This document shows positions 1 to 5,091 of a stretch of 5,091 bases of DNA, one piece after another. The DNA lies in NCBI GenBank assembly GCA_013816695.1, contig JACDDZ010000140.1:1-5091 (forward strand). The letters are read 5' to 3'. Origin of the DNA: Gemmatimonadaceae bacterium (GTDB lineage: Bacteria; Gemmatimonadota; Gemmatimonadetes; Gemmatimonadales; Gemmatimonadaceae). The notes beneath the pieces were generated by a model, which ran no database searches, was not told the DNA's origin, and saw only the letters and a program-made list of their open reading frames with translations. The number at the start of each line of letters is the position of its first letter. Within the stretch, counting starts at the first letter, position 1. A program made the translations under genes and the position numbers.

Positions 1-24
1 AACCCCGGACTTCTTCCGCAGTGA
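1..24 (+). CDS. C-terminal end of an upstream FAD-linked oxidase subunit (GlcD/GlcE type), partial
   Basis: Reading from base 1 in frame 1 gives NPGLLPQ followed by a TGA stop at 22-24. FAD-linked oxidases of the glycolate oxidase/lactate dehydrogenase group usually end in a 'DP.gilNPG' motif, which these residues fit. The stop overlaps the GTG start of glcF in a GTGA arrangement, so the two genes are probably translationally coupled. In glycolate oxidase operons the gene before glcF is normally glcE (or glcD), the FAD-binding subunits. Only seven codons are visible, so the call rests on this short motif plus context, and GlcD cannot be told from GlcE. Confidence 0.6.
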   Translation, partial: NPGLLPQ

Positions 25-1319
25 CGGCCACAGGCACTCCCGACCAGGCGCCTCCCTGCGCCCTTCCCGGCACCCCGCTCGCAAACGCGAAGCGCGGAAT
101 CGACGCGTGCGTGCACTGCGGTTTTTGCCTCCAGGCTTGTCCGACATACCTGGTGCTCGAGGACGAGAATGACAGCCCGCGCGGCCGCATCTTCCTCATG
201 CGCTCGCTCCTGGAGGGCACGGTTCAGATCAGCGATGAAACCGTGCACACGCACATCGACCGATGTCTCGGCTGCCGTGCATGCGAAACCGCGTGCCCTG
301 CCGGAGTTCCATACGGTCACCTTCTCGAAGCAACGCGCGCAACACTTCGCGCCGGCGGGGACGTACCGCTCCTCGCCCGGCTCACCCTCTGGATCTTTGC
401 GCGCCAGTTCCTCCTTTCGCTGGCAATGCTCAGCGCGCGCCTTGTTGCAGCTACACCAATTCCAACAGTCCTTTCGCGGCTGAACGGCCGAATAAGTTTT
501 GCGATGGCGATGCTCGCGGCATCGACTAACAGCCTCGAGCGGAGCAGCTACGCCGTGCCGAAGACAGGTCCCCGCGGGAAAACTGCAACTTTGCGCGGAT
601 GCGTGATGGAAGGCCTTTTCACAGAAACCAACCGGGCGACCGAACGCGTATTAGCGGTCAACGGATATGAAATGATCGATGCGCCCGGACAGAGTTGCTG
701 CGGGGCGCTCCACGCACATGCAGGCGACTTGAAGGCGGCGAGAAAACTCGCACGGAAGAACATTCAGGCCTTTGAAAAGTCCGGCGCTGAATGGATCGCC
801 GTCAATTCTGCTGGATGCGGCGCGATGATGAAAGAGTACGCGCATCTCCTCGCCGATGACGCGGACTGGGCAGACCGTGCCGCCGCTGTTTCCTCGCGCG
901 TTCGCGATGTGAGCGAACTGCTGGCAGACGCCGGTCCGCTTCAGGGAGGATCGCTTCCATTCAAGGTCAGTTATGACGCACCCTGTCATCTCCAGCATGG
1001 GCAGCGCATAACGCAGGCTCCGTTTGCAGTCCTCGCCGCCATTCCGGGACTCGAGCTGGTGCCGTTGCATGAATCCGATCAGTGCTGTGGGGCGGCAGGG
1101 ATCTACAATCTCATCGAACCGGAGACATCCAATCTCGTTCTGGACCGTAAGCTCGCCAACATAGCCGAGACCCGCGCGCGATTTGTGGCGACAGGGAATC
1201 CCGGCTGTTTGATGCAGATTGGGGCGGGGCTAATACGCGATGGCTCCGAAACGCGATCAATCCATCCAATCGACTTACTCGACGCGTCATACTCTGCCCG
1301 GACAGCGGTTACAGAGTAG
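21..1319 (+). CDS. glcF: Glycolate oxidase iron-sulfur subunit GlcF
   Basis: This is the electron-transfer subunit of glycolate oxidase, which oxidises glycolate to glyoxylate and passes electrons from the FAD subunits towards the quinone pool at the inner membrane. Two ferredoxin-type [4Fe-4S] motifs are visible: Cys30, 33, 36, 40-Pro and Cys82, 85, 88, 92-Pro. Two CCG domains follow, with C226-C227-G228 and C355-C356-G357, and conserved cysteines at 266 (AGCG), 322 (PCH) and 396 (NPGC). A hydrophobic stretch near residues 122-146 may help membrane contact. At 432 residues it is slightly longer than E. coli GlcF (about 407). GTG at 21 is the only in-frame start ahead of the first cluster; the next ATG is codon 60, inside the ferredoxin region. 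It has no strong Shine-Dalgarno sequence and overlaps the upstream stop, so translational coupling is likely. Shorter LutA-like proteins lack the ferredoxin domain, which argues against a lactate utilisation call. Confidence 0.93.
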   Translation: MTATGTPDQAPPCALPGTPLANAKRGIDACVHCGFCLQACPTYLVLEDENDSPRGRIFLMRSLLEGTVQISDETVHTHIDRCLGCRACETACPAGVPYGHLLEATRATLRAGGDVPLLARLTLWIFARQFLLSLAMLSARLVAATPIPTVLSRLNGRISFAMAMLAASTNSLERSSYAVPKTGPRGKTATLRGCVMEGLFTETNRATERVLAVNGYEMIDAPGQSCCGALHAHAGDLKAARKLARKNIQAFEKSGAEWIAVNSAGCGAMMKEYAHLLADDADWADRAAAVSSRVRDVSELLADAGPLQGGSLPFKVSYDAPCHLQHGQRITQAPFAVLAAIPGLELVPLHESDQCCGAAGIYNLIEPETSNLVLDRKLANIAETRARFVATGNPGCLMQIGAGLIRDGSETRSIHPIDLLDASYSARTAVTE

Positions 1320-1326
1320 CAACGGG

Positions 1327-1355
1327 TTCATCCGTCCTACCGGCAGTACTATTAT
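1327..1355 (+). promoter_or_regulatory. Candidate sigma70-type promoter for ygfZ, possibly giving a leaderless mRNA
   Basis: TATTAT at 1350-1355 matches the -10 consensus at five of six positions. A weak -35, TTCATC at 1327-1332, lies 17 bp upstream. Transcription would start about seven bases after the -10, at the A of the ATG at 1362. The 42-bp gap after glcF has no Shine-Dalgarno sequence, which fits leaderless initiation. The -35 is poor and the gene could also be read through from glcF. Confidence 0.35.
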
Positions 1356-1361
1356 TAAAAA

Positions 1362-2390
1362 ATGAGCATGTCAGCTGACTATGCCGTTCTTCAGAGCGCT
1401 GCTGTCTTATTCGATCGTAGCGATCGGATGCGGATGCGCATCCTCGGAGCCAAGGCAGCTGAGCTGATTACCGGCCTTGTCACAAACGACGTGCTTTCGC
1501 TCGCACCCGGGGAGGGCCAGTACGCAGCGGCCCTGACGCCGAAGGGAAAGATTCTCGCTGACCTGAATATCTTCGCCATGGAAGACGGGCTTCTGCTCGA
1601 CACTTCGGCGAAAGCTGCGCCCGGCCTGCGCGAAATGGTTCGAAAGTTTGTGAATCCACGCATCGCCGCATATCGCGACATTACGGAGACGAGCGCAGAC
1701 CTGACTCTGACCGGAAATGGCGCGCGCCTTATTGCCGGTCGGATGAGTGGAGTTCCCGGCGAAACATTGGGCGCCCTCCCGCCCTTCGCGCACCTGAGAT
1801 TCAGGAACGATGATGTGCTGGCTTCCGCACCTGACGACGACGACCGTTTTGCCATGGTCGCGCGAATGCCCGATCTCGACACTGAGTCCTATTCGCTGAT
1901 TTTCCCGGCATCGCTTCGCGAGGAGTTCACGAGATCTCTCCTCCGCTTCGGCGCGGTGCATGGAAGTTCCGCGCTCTGGCAGACACTCCGCATCGAGGCT
2001 GGCCGGCCCGAGTGGGGTGTGGATATGAACGATTCCACTCTTCCGCAGGAAGCGAACTTCGACGAGTTAGGCGCCATCTCTTATACGAAGGGGTGCTACG
2101 TAGGACAGGAAACTGTGGCCCGAATTCACTTTCGCGGACATGTAAATCGCTTCCTTCGGAAAGTAAAATTCCTTTGCGGGGCACCGCCTCCGCTCGGCGC
2201 CCAGCTCATCGACGATGATGGGCAGCCGGTGGGTGAGCTCAGGAGCACCGCGATTTCGCCAAGGCAGGGTGGAATCGGGATCGCGATGGTTCGCCGGGAA
2301 ATCGCAATTGGAACCAGTCTCGAAGCCAAGTGGGAAGGCGGGTCCTGCACGGTCCAGGTTACCGCAAACGAAAAGGGCGCGACTATTTAG
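1362..2390 (+). CDS. ygfZ: YgfZ/GcvT-family folate-binding protein (Fe-S cluster maintenance)
   Basis: The 342-residue protein belongs to the YgfZ/IBA57 family, cytoplasmic tetrahydrofolate-dependent factors that help assemble or repair [4Fe-4S] clusters in selected enzymes. The family signature K-G-C-Y-x-G-Q-E is present at residues 243-250, with the key Cys at 245, followed by the usual basic stretch (ARIHFRGHVNR). The N-terminal half has the GcvT-like pattern 'ITGLVTNDV ... ALTPKGKILADL' near residues 38-70. Length fits the family (E. coli about 326). ATG at 1362 is followed by a second ATG at 1368; neither has a Shine-Dalgarno sequence, and the preceding leader is A/T-rich. The gene lies 42 bp behind glcF on the same strand, so it may support cluster upkeep in GlcF. 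It is not the glycine-cleavage T protein: the KGCYxGQE signature is specific to YgfZ. The stop codon sits inside a strong hairpin shared with the convergent lipoprotein gene. Confidence 0.9.
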   Translation: MSMSADYAVLQSAAVLFDRSDRMRMRILGAKAAELITGLVTNDVLSLAPGEGQYAAALTPKGKILADLNIFAMEDGLLLDTSAKAAPGLREMVRKFVNPRIAAYRDITETSADLTLTGNGARLIAGRMSGVPGETLGALPPFAHLRFRNDDVLASAPDDDDRFAMVARMPDLDTESYSLIFPASLREEFTRSLLRFGAVHGSSALWQTLRIEAGRPEWGVDMNDSTLPQEANFDELGAISYTKGCYVGQETVARIHFRGHVNRFLRKVKFLCGAPPPLGAQLIDDDGQPVGELRSTAISPRQGGIGIAMVRREIAIGTSLEAKWEGGSCTVQVTANEKGATI

Positions 2391-2400
2391 TCGCGCCCTT
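2365..2400 (-). terminator. Intrinsic terminator of the lipoprotein gene, overlapping the ygfZ stop
   Basis: A perfect 12-bp inverted repeat pairs 2373-2384 with 2389-2400 around a four-base loop. Read on the minus strand the GC-rich stem is followed by a broken T-run (TTTTCGTTT), as in a rho-independent terminator, about 22 bp past the lipoprotein stop. On the plus strand the stem is followed by ACGTAAAA, with no T-run, so it is a weak + terminator at best, although the hairpin may protect the ygfZ mRNA end. The ygfZ TAG (2388-2390) lies in the loop and stem. Confidence 0.75.
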
Positions 2401-2422
2401 ACGTAAAAAAACCACGAAGAAA

Positions 2423-2611
2423 CTACTTCTTCATGGTGTCTTTCATCATCATGGTGTCTTTCATCATGGTGTCTTTCATCATCATGCCGGTGTCCATTGC
2501 TGCAGGTGCCGGTGCCATTGCAGGCGCTGCGGTATCAACTGCTGCTTCGTCCTTCTTTGCGGTGCAAGCCGTTACGGCGAGGATCGCGGCTACGAGTGCC
2601 AGGCGCTTCAT
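2423..2611 (-). CDS. Small methionine-rich lipoprotein with MMKDT repeats
   Basis: The 62-residue product starts MKRLALVAAILAVTAC: a short basic N-terminus, a hydrophobic core and a lipobox (V-T-A-C, Cys16). It should be lipidated at Cys16, and Thr after the Cys predicts outer-membrane sorting by the E. coli rule. The mature 47 residues comprise a short charged segment, an Ala/Pro-rich linker and a C-terminal run of MMMKDT, MMKDT, MMMKDT and MKK; 11 of the 47 residues are Met. This resembles the small secreted 'pentapeptide MXKDX repeat' proteins (TIGR02953), whose function is unknown to me. An in-frame ATG at 2686 exists, but 2611 is the real start: it has AAGGAG seven bases upstream, and the longer form would put a charged, non-signal-like leader before the signal peptide. 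The gene is convergent with ygfZ and divergent from the ATPase operon. A metal-binding role for the Met/Asp repeats is only a guess. Confidence 0.82.
   Translation of the reverse strand: MKRLALVAAILAVTACTAKKDEAAVDTAAPAMAPAPAAMDTGMMMKDTMMKDTMMMKDTMKK
2433..2483. repeat. Short in-frame tandem repeat, three units of 18/15/18 bp
   Basis: The units at 2433-2450, 2451-2465 and 2466-2483 are identical on the + strand (ATGGTGTCTTTCATC) apart from an extra ATC in the first and third. A decayed fourth unit begins at 2484. Each encodes M(M)MKDT on the minus strand. All lengths are multiples of three, so gain or loss of units would keep the lipoprotein frame. Confidence 0.9.
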
Positions 2612-2618
2612 GTACAGT

Positions 2619-2624
2619 CTCCTT
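2619..2624 (-). promoter_or_regulatory. Ribosome binding site that fixes the lipoprotein start
   Basis: AAGGAG on the minus strand lies seven bases before the ATG at 2611. It decides between this start and the upstream in-frame ATG at 2686. Confidence 0.85.
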
Positions 2625-2647
2625 AAGGGGGCAGATTGGTTAAATCG

Positions 2648-2664
2648 CCTGTGCGTGCACATAG
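2648..2664. other. Small inverted repeat in the lipoprotein leader
   Basis: TGTGC (2650-2654) and GCACA (2657-2661) are inverted around a two-base centre, with further loosely matching CC and GG flanks. It lies just downstream of the predicted minus-strand transcription start, where an operator could sit. The two-base loop argues against an RNA hairpin of the full stem. It could be chance. Confidence 0.25.
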
Positions 2665-2684
2665 GTGCTCGTTGGCGCGTATTC

Positions 2685-2712
2685 AAGTTACGTTTTCAGG
2701 GCGGGTAGTCAA
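2685..2712 (-). promoter_or_regulatory. Candidate promoter for the lipoprotein gene
   Basis: On the minus strand TTGACT (2712-2707, five of six -35 consensus bases) is followed after 16 bp by TAACTT (2690-2685), which keeps the most conserved T, A and final T of a -10 box. Predicted start near 2678 gives a leader of about 67 bases. The -35 is good, the -10 mediocre. Confidence 0.4.
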
Positions 2713-2750
2713 CAAAACAGATGTAAGGGAAGTTTAAGGATGTGACCCCG

Positions 2751-2780
2751 TTGGAAGCCGTCTCGCCGAGCCGGTAGATT
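2751..2780 (+). promoter_or_regulatory. Candidate promoter for the ATPase/kinase operon
   Basis: TTGGAA (2751-2756) and TAGATT (2775-2780) are separated by 18 bp, each matching four of six consensus bases. The predicted start near 2787 leaves a leader of about 23 bases before the TTG codon, enough for the GGAG site at 2801-2804. The position between divergent genes supports a promoter somewhere here, but these exact boxes are tentative. Confidence 0.4.
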
Positions 2781-2800
2781 ATCCAGGACAGCCAATCGCC

Positions 2801-2804
2801 GGAG
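2801..2804 (+). promoter_or_regulatory. Ribosome binding site for the TTG start of the ATPase
   Basis: GGAG lies five bases before TTG at 2810. It supports a TTG start, and the N-terminus it gives (MPKFPQTFGELKRS) looks like the beginning of related proteins as I recall them. Confidence 0.7.
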
Positions 2805-2809
2805 CGATA

Positions 2810-4258
2810 TTGCCTAAATTCCCCCAAACATTTGGTGAACTAAAGCGGTCCCCCTGGGGGAATCCGGACAATCAGGCCCGCTCGGTCAAGGATGAGCTCC
2901 GGTCCAATCTTATCGGAAAACTGGCATCCGGAGCGACCCTCTTCCCCGGCGTAGTTGGCTACGAAGACACGGTCATGCCGCAGATAGTCAACGCGGTCTT
3001 GAGCCGGCATAACTTCATACTTCTCGGACTCCGGGGCCAGGCCAAGTCGCGGATTCTCCGGTCTCTCGTCTCACTCCTCGACGATGCAATTCCAGCCGTG
3101 TTCGGCAGCGAACTCAACGACAATCCCTTTGCGCCAATCTCCAAATACGCCCGCAATCTCCTGAAGGAAGCAGGCGACGATACGCCGATCGCCTGGCTCG
3201 ACCCCTCGAGCCGCTACGTCGAAAAGCTTGCCACACCTGATGTCACTGTGGGCGACATCATAGGTGACCTCGATCCAATTCGCGCCGCGCGCGGAGGACA
3301 TGTACTCGCCGACGAGCTTACAATGCACTACGGAATGCTCCCGCGCGCAAATCGCGGAATTTTCGCGCTCAACGAGCTACCGGATCTCGCCGGAAAAGTG
3401 CAGGTCAGCCTTTTTAACATCATGCAGGAAGGCGACGTCCAGATCAAAGGATATCCAGTTCGCCTTCCGCTCGACGTCCTTCTCTGCTTCACTGCCAACC
3501 CGGAAGACTATACGGCTCGCGGGAAGATCATTACGCCGCTCAAGGATCGGATTGGCAGCGAGATAATGACGCACTACCCCGAAACTATCGACATCGGCAT
3601 GGAGATCACCGAGCACGAGGCGTGGACAAAGCGGTCGAGCGCACCCGTGCGCGTGCCCGAGTTCATTTCCGAGCTTATCGAGCGCATTGCATTCGAAGCT
3701 CGAACGGACAAGCGCATCGACAAGAAGTCGGGCGTTTCCCAGCGGATGCCTATCACGGTGATGGAAAACGTCGTTTCCAACGCCGAGCGCCGGGCCATCA
3801 TGCTTGGCGAGAAGGAAATCGTCCCGCGAATCGCTGATGTATACGCTGCACTTCCGGCAATAACGGGAAAGATCGAGCTCGAATACGAAGGCGAGCTGAT
3901 TGGCGGGCATGTGATAGCGCGCGAGTTGATACGCCGCGCAGCCGACGCGACCTATCATGATCATGGTATTGGCATCAACACGGATGAGATAGTCATCTGG
4001 TTCGATGAAGGCGGTGCACTCCAGGTCACTGACGATGCTGCCGCACAGACGGTTGTGCGCGGGTTCGAGGTAATTCCATCGCTGATGCAGGTGGTGGAGG
4101 ACAGCGAGCTTGCAGAATCCGGTGACTACCCTGTACTTGCCGGCGCTTGCGAGTTGGTGCTCGAATCACTCGTTGCGCGCCGCCGCATCTCGCGCTCGGA
4201 CGCCGGACTGTATGGCCGCGCGCACGAAGAAAAACGCCGACCCCGCTTCGGAGACTGA
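2810..4258 (+). CDS. AAA+ ATPase, magnesium-chelatase-I/MoxR-like
   Basis: A 482-residue cytoplasmic AAA+ protein of the ChlI/MoxR branch, whose members act as chaperone-like motors, often with a VWA-domain partner. Visible motifs: Walker A-like GLRGQAKS at 73-80 (Lys79; the usual last Gly of GxxGxGKS is Ala78), the BchI-like stretch 'LPRANRGIFALNELPDL' with the Walker B position reading Asn188-Glu189 instead of Asp-Glu, sensor 1 Asn230 (FTANPEDY), and a likely arginine finger at Arg247 (LKDRIGSE). A helical lid with 'SQRMPITVMENVVSNAERRA' follows near 305-330, then a less conserved C-terminal region from about 345. As I recall, relatives labelled 'magnesium chelatase' occur in many non-photosynthetic bacteria, so a chlorophyll role is not implied; no bch genes are present. 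It lacks the GAFTGA loop of sigma54 activators. It is first in a probable operon, with the kinase-like gene starting three bases after its stop. The substrate is unknown. Confidence 0.88.
   Translation: MPKFPQTFGELKRSPWGNPDNQARSVKDELRSNLIGKLASGATLFPGVVGYEDTVMPQIVNAVLSRHNFILLGLRGQAKSRILRSLVSLLDDAIPAVFGSELNDNPFAPISKYARNLLKEAGDDTPIAWLDPSSRYVEKLATPDVTVGDIIGDLDPIRAARGGHVLADELTMHYGMLPRANRGIFALNELPDLAGKVQVSLFNIMQEGDVQIKGYPVRLPLDVLLCFTANPEDYTARGKIITPLKDRIGSEIMTHYPETIDIGMEITEHEAWTKRSSAPVRVPEFISELIERIAFEARTDKRIDKKSGVSQRMPITVMENVVSNAERRAIMLGEKEIVPRIADVYAALPAITGKIELEYEGELIGGHVIARELIRRAADATYHDHGIGINTDEIVIWFDEGGALQVTDDAAAQTVVRGFEVIPSLMQVVEDSELAESGDYPVLAGACELVLESLVARRRISRSDAGLYGRAHEEKRRPRFGD
4250..4253 (+). 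promoter_or_regulatory. Ribosome binding site for the GTG start of the kinase-like gene
   Basis: GGAG inside the last codons of the ATPase gene lies eight bases before GTG at 4262, supporting this start and independent or coupled translation of the second gene. Confidence 0.65.
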
Positions 4259-4261
4259 CGA

Positions 4262-4894
4262 GTGGCAATCATCACGATCTCGAGACTTTACGGATCGGGG
4301 GGATCGGAAGTGGCGGAAAAAGTCGCTGGAATACTCAAGTGGACCCTGCTCGATAACGCAGTGGTCGATGAAGTTGCGTCGCGACTCGGCCTTTCCCCGG
4401 CTGAAGTAGCAGCCCGGGAAGAGCGCGTTTCTTCACTCGCAGAGCGCCTGGCATCGGCAATGGCGCTTGGCTCCCAGGAGTGGCTTTCCCCTATCGCTGC
4501 GGCATCGCGCCCCGCTACTGACGAGCATATCCTGGAAGTAACCCAGCATGTGCTCGACGAGGCGATCTCAGCGGGACCTGTAGTCGTGGTGGGCAGAGGC
4601 GCCCAGGGCATGCTGGCAGAGCGAACTGACGCGCTTCACGTATTCTGCTACGCCTCCCGGCCTGCACTCATAAAGCGCTCCATGGAGCGCGACAAGCTGG
4701 GCCGGGAAGAGGCCGAGAAGCTGGTGGACGAAACCAACGCCAACCGCGAGAAATACGTCCGCGCAAACTGGAACCGATCCTGGAAATCGCACGAGAACTA
4801 CCACCTGGCCGTTAACACGGACTGGCTGGGAATCGACGGAGCTGCGGAAACGATTGTGGCCGTTGCGAAACTTCGGCTGCCCTCTGCCCGTTAA
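4262..4894 (+). CDS. Cytidylate-kinase-like protein (PF13189 type)
   Basis: The 210-residue protein has the look of the cytidylate-kinase-like family: N-terminal 'ITISRLYGSGGSEVAEKVA' (residues 4-22), a central GRGAQGML strand-turn around Arg112, a basic helix (RSMERDKLGREEAEKLVDE, about 140-158) where nucleotide kinases keep their lid arginines, and a C-terminal 'NYHLAVNTDWLGIDGAAETI' segment. The P-loop reads YGSGGSEV with no Lys before the Ser, unlike true CMP kinases (GxxGxGKG/S); this is usual in the family as I recall, so CMP kinase activity should not be assumed. True Cmk is also longer at its NMP-binding domain and carries GPSGSGKGT. The gene follows the ATPase by three bases and is probably co-transcribed, which hints at a shared job. 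Start GTG has GGAG eight bases upstream. The substrate is unknown. Confidence 0.83.
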   Translation: MAIITISRLYGSGGSEVAEKVAGILKWTLLDNAVVDEVASRLGLSPAEVAAREERVSSLAERLASAMALGSQEWLSPIAAASRPATDEHILEVTQHVLDEAISAGPVVVVGRGAQGMLAERTDALHVFCYASRPALIKRSMERDKLGREEAEKLVDETNANREKYVRANWNRSWKSHENYHLAVNTDWLGIDGAAETIVAVAKLRLPSAR

Positions 4895-4904
4895 TCTGGC
4901 TAAA

Positions 4905-4927
4905 GGGGTCTCAATCCCCGATTATTT
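4905..4927 (+). terminator. Weak hairpin after the kinase-like gene
   Basis: GGGG (4905-4908) can pair with CCCC (4916-4919) across a seven-base loop, followed by an A/T-rich stretch (GATTATTTATC). The four-base stem and mixed tail make it a poor terminator; it may be only an attenuator, or chance. The next gene begins 30 bases later on the same strand. Confidence 0.25.
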
Positions 4928-4940
4928 ATCGTAACCAAAT

Positions 4941-4944
4941 GGAG
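4941..4944 (+). promoter_or_regulatory. Ribosome binding site of the last, truncated gene
   Basis: GGAG lies five bases before ATG at 4950 and sets the start of the partial gene. An ATG at 4939 is followed by a stop after four codons and is not a gene. Confidence 0.7.
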
Positions 4945-4949
4945 ACTAG

Positions 4950-5091
4950 ATGATTGGCGCACTGATCGCACTTCTTGCCGGAGTATTGCTGCTCGCTGAT
5001 TCCCTTGGAAAGTTCAGCGGCGGGGACAAGCTCGTTCGCACGCTGCGTCCATATCAGACGGTGATTGGAATTCTCGCACTCACGTGGGGAC
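4950..5091 (+). CDS. Small membrane protein of unknown function, 3' end cut by window
   Basis: An open frame from ATG at 4950 runs without a stop to the window end (47 codons seen). It starts MIGALIALLAGVLLLADSLG, a hydrophobic segment of about 17 residues with no early positive charge. A polar, basic loop follows (KFSGGDKLVRTLRPYQ, about 21-36), then a second hydrophobic stretch begins (TVIGILALTWG). This suggests an inner-membrane protein with at least two helices. A GGAG site five bases upstream supports the start. It lies 55 bases behind the kinase-like gene on the same strand and may be in the same operon. I do not recognise the family. Confidence 0.7.
   Translation, partial: MIGALIALLAGVLLLADSLGKFSGGDKLVRTLRPYQTVIGILALTWG

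Noticed and set aside
651..1070. 139-codon minus-strand open frame inside glcF
   Set aside because: It lies opposite conserved GlcF CCG-domain sequence, and its translation shows no domain or signal. It is a shadow of the real gene.
1391..1961. Two overlapping minus-strand open frames (163 and 184 codons) opposite ygfZ
   Set aside because: Both lie opposite a clear YgfZ coding region, overlap each other, and have low-complexity Ser/Arg-rich translations typical of antisense frames in GC-rich DNA.
2433..2483. Possible CRISPR-like repeats
   Set aside because: The units are directly adjacent, 15-18 bp, without spacers, and code for a peptide repeat.
2330..2708. Plus-strand open frames across the lipoprotein gene (His/Cys-rich or Ile/Val-rich translations)
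   Set aside because: The striking His-rich or hydrophobic composition comes from the ATC/ATG repeat read in the wrong frame. The minus-strand frame has a ribosome binding site, signal peptide, lipobox and terminator.
2849..2861. C-run/G-run near-palindrome early in the ATPase gene
   Set aside because: It has a one-base centre, too tight for an RNA hairpin, and is explained by the Ser-Pro-Trp-Gly codons.
3377..3964. 195-codon minus-strand open frame opposite the ATPase
   Set aside because: The plus strand holds conserved AAA+ motifs over this whole range, and the antisense translation has no recognisable motif.
2810..4258. Magnesium chelatase for chlorophyll synthesis (BchI/ChlI)
   Set aside because: The similarity is at the AAA+ level only. 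Walker motifs differ, no other pigment genes are present, and the label is commonly inherited by annotation.
4262..4894. True CMP kinase (cmk)
   Set aside because: The P-loop lacks the essential lysine and the GPSGSGKGT pattern, so only the kinase-like family is supported.

Overview
The window looks like ordinary chromosomal DNA from a moderately GC-rich, Gram-negative-type bacterium. Genes are tightly packed, GTG and TTG starts occur, most starts have a clear GGAG-type ribosome binding site, and there is one small lipoprotein. The protein styles (a Met/Lys/Asp-repeat lipoprotein with an Ala/Pro-rich linker, and a ChlI-like ATPase next to a cytidylate-kinase-like protein) remind me of Gemmatimonadota or a related soil phylum. 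That is recollection and not proof, because no RNA marker is present. I see no transposase, integrase, CRISPR array, tRNA or rRNA.

Left part (1-2390, + strand): the last codons of a gene whose C-terminus fits an FAD-linked oxidase (GlcD/GlcE type) overlap the GTG start of glcF, the iron-sulfur subunit of glycolate oxidase. After 42 bp comes a ygfZ-family gene, a folate-dependent Fe-S cluster maintenance protein. GlcF carries two [4Fe-4S] binding motifs, so a cluster-repair protein next door makes biological sense. The ygfZ start has no Shine-Dalgarno sequence, and a good -10 element lies exactly where a leaderless transcript would need it.

Middle part (2365-2809): a 12-bp perfect hairpin contains the ygfZ stop codon and serves as a terminator for a convergent minus-strand gene. 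That gene encodes a 62-residue methionine-rich lipoprotein ending in MMKDT-type repeats. Its start is set by a strong AAGGAG. It is divergent from the next operon, with one candidate promoter for each direction in the 198-bp gap.

Right part (2810-5091, + strand): a likely operon of a 482-residue AAA+ ATPase (magnesium-chelatase-I/MoxR-like, TTG start), a 210-residue cytidylate-kinase-like protein (PF13189 type, GTG start, 3-bp gap), and the start of a small membrane protein cut by the window end. The ATPase has non-standard Walker A and Walker B motifs and no VWA-domain partner in view. The kinase-like protein lacks the P-loop lysine. This ATPase/kinase pair is the least understood part of the window.
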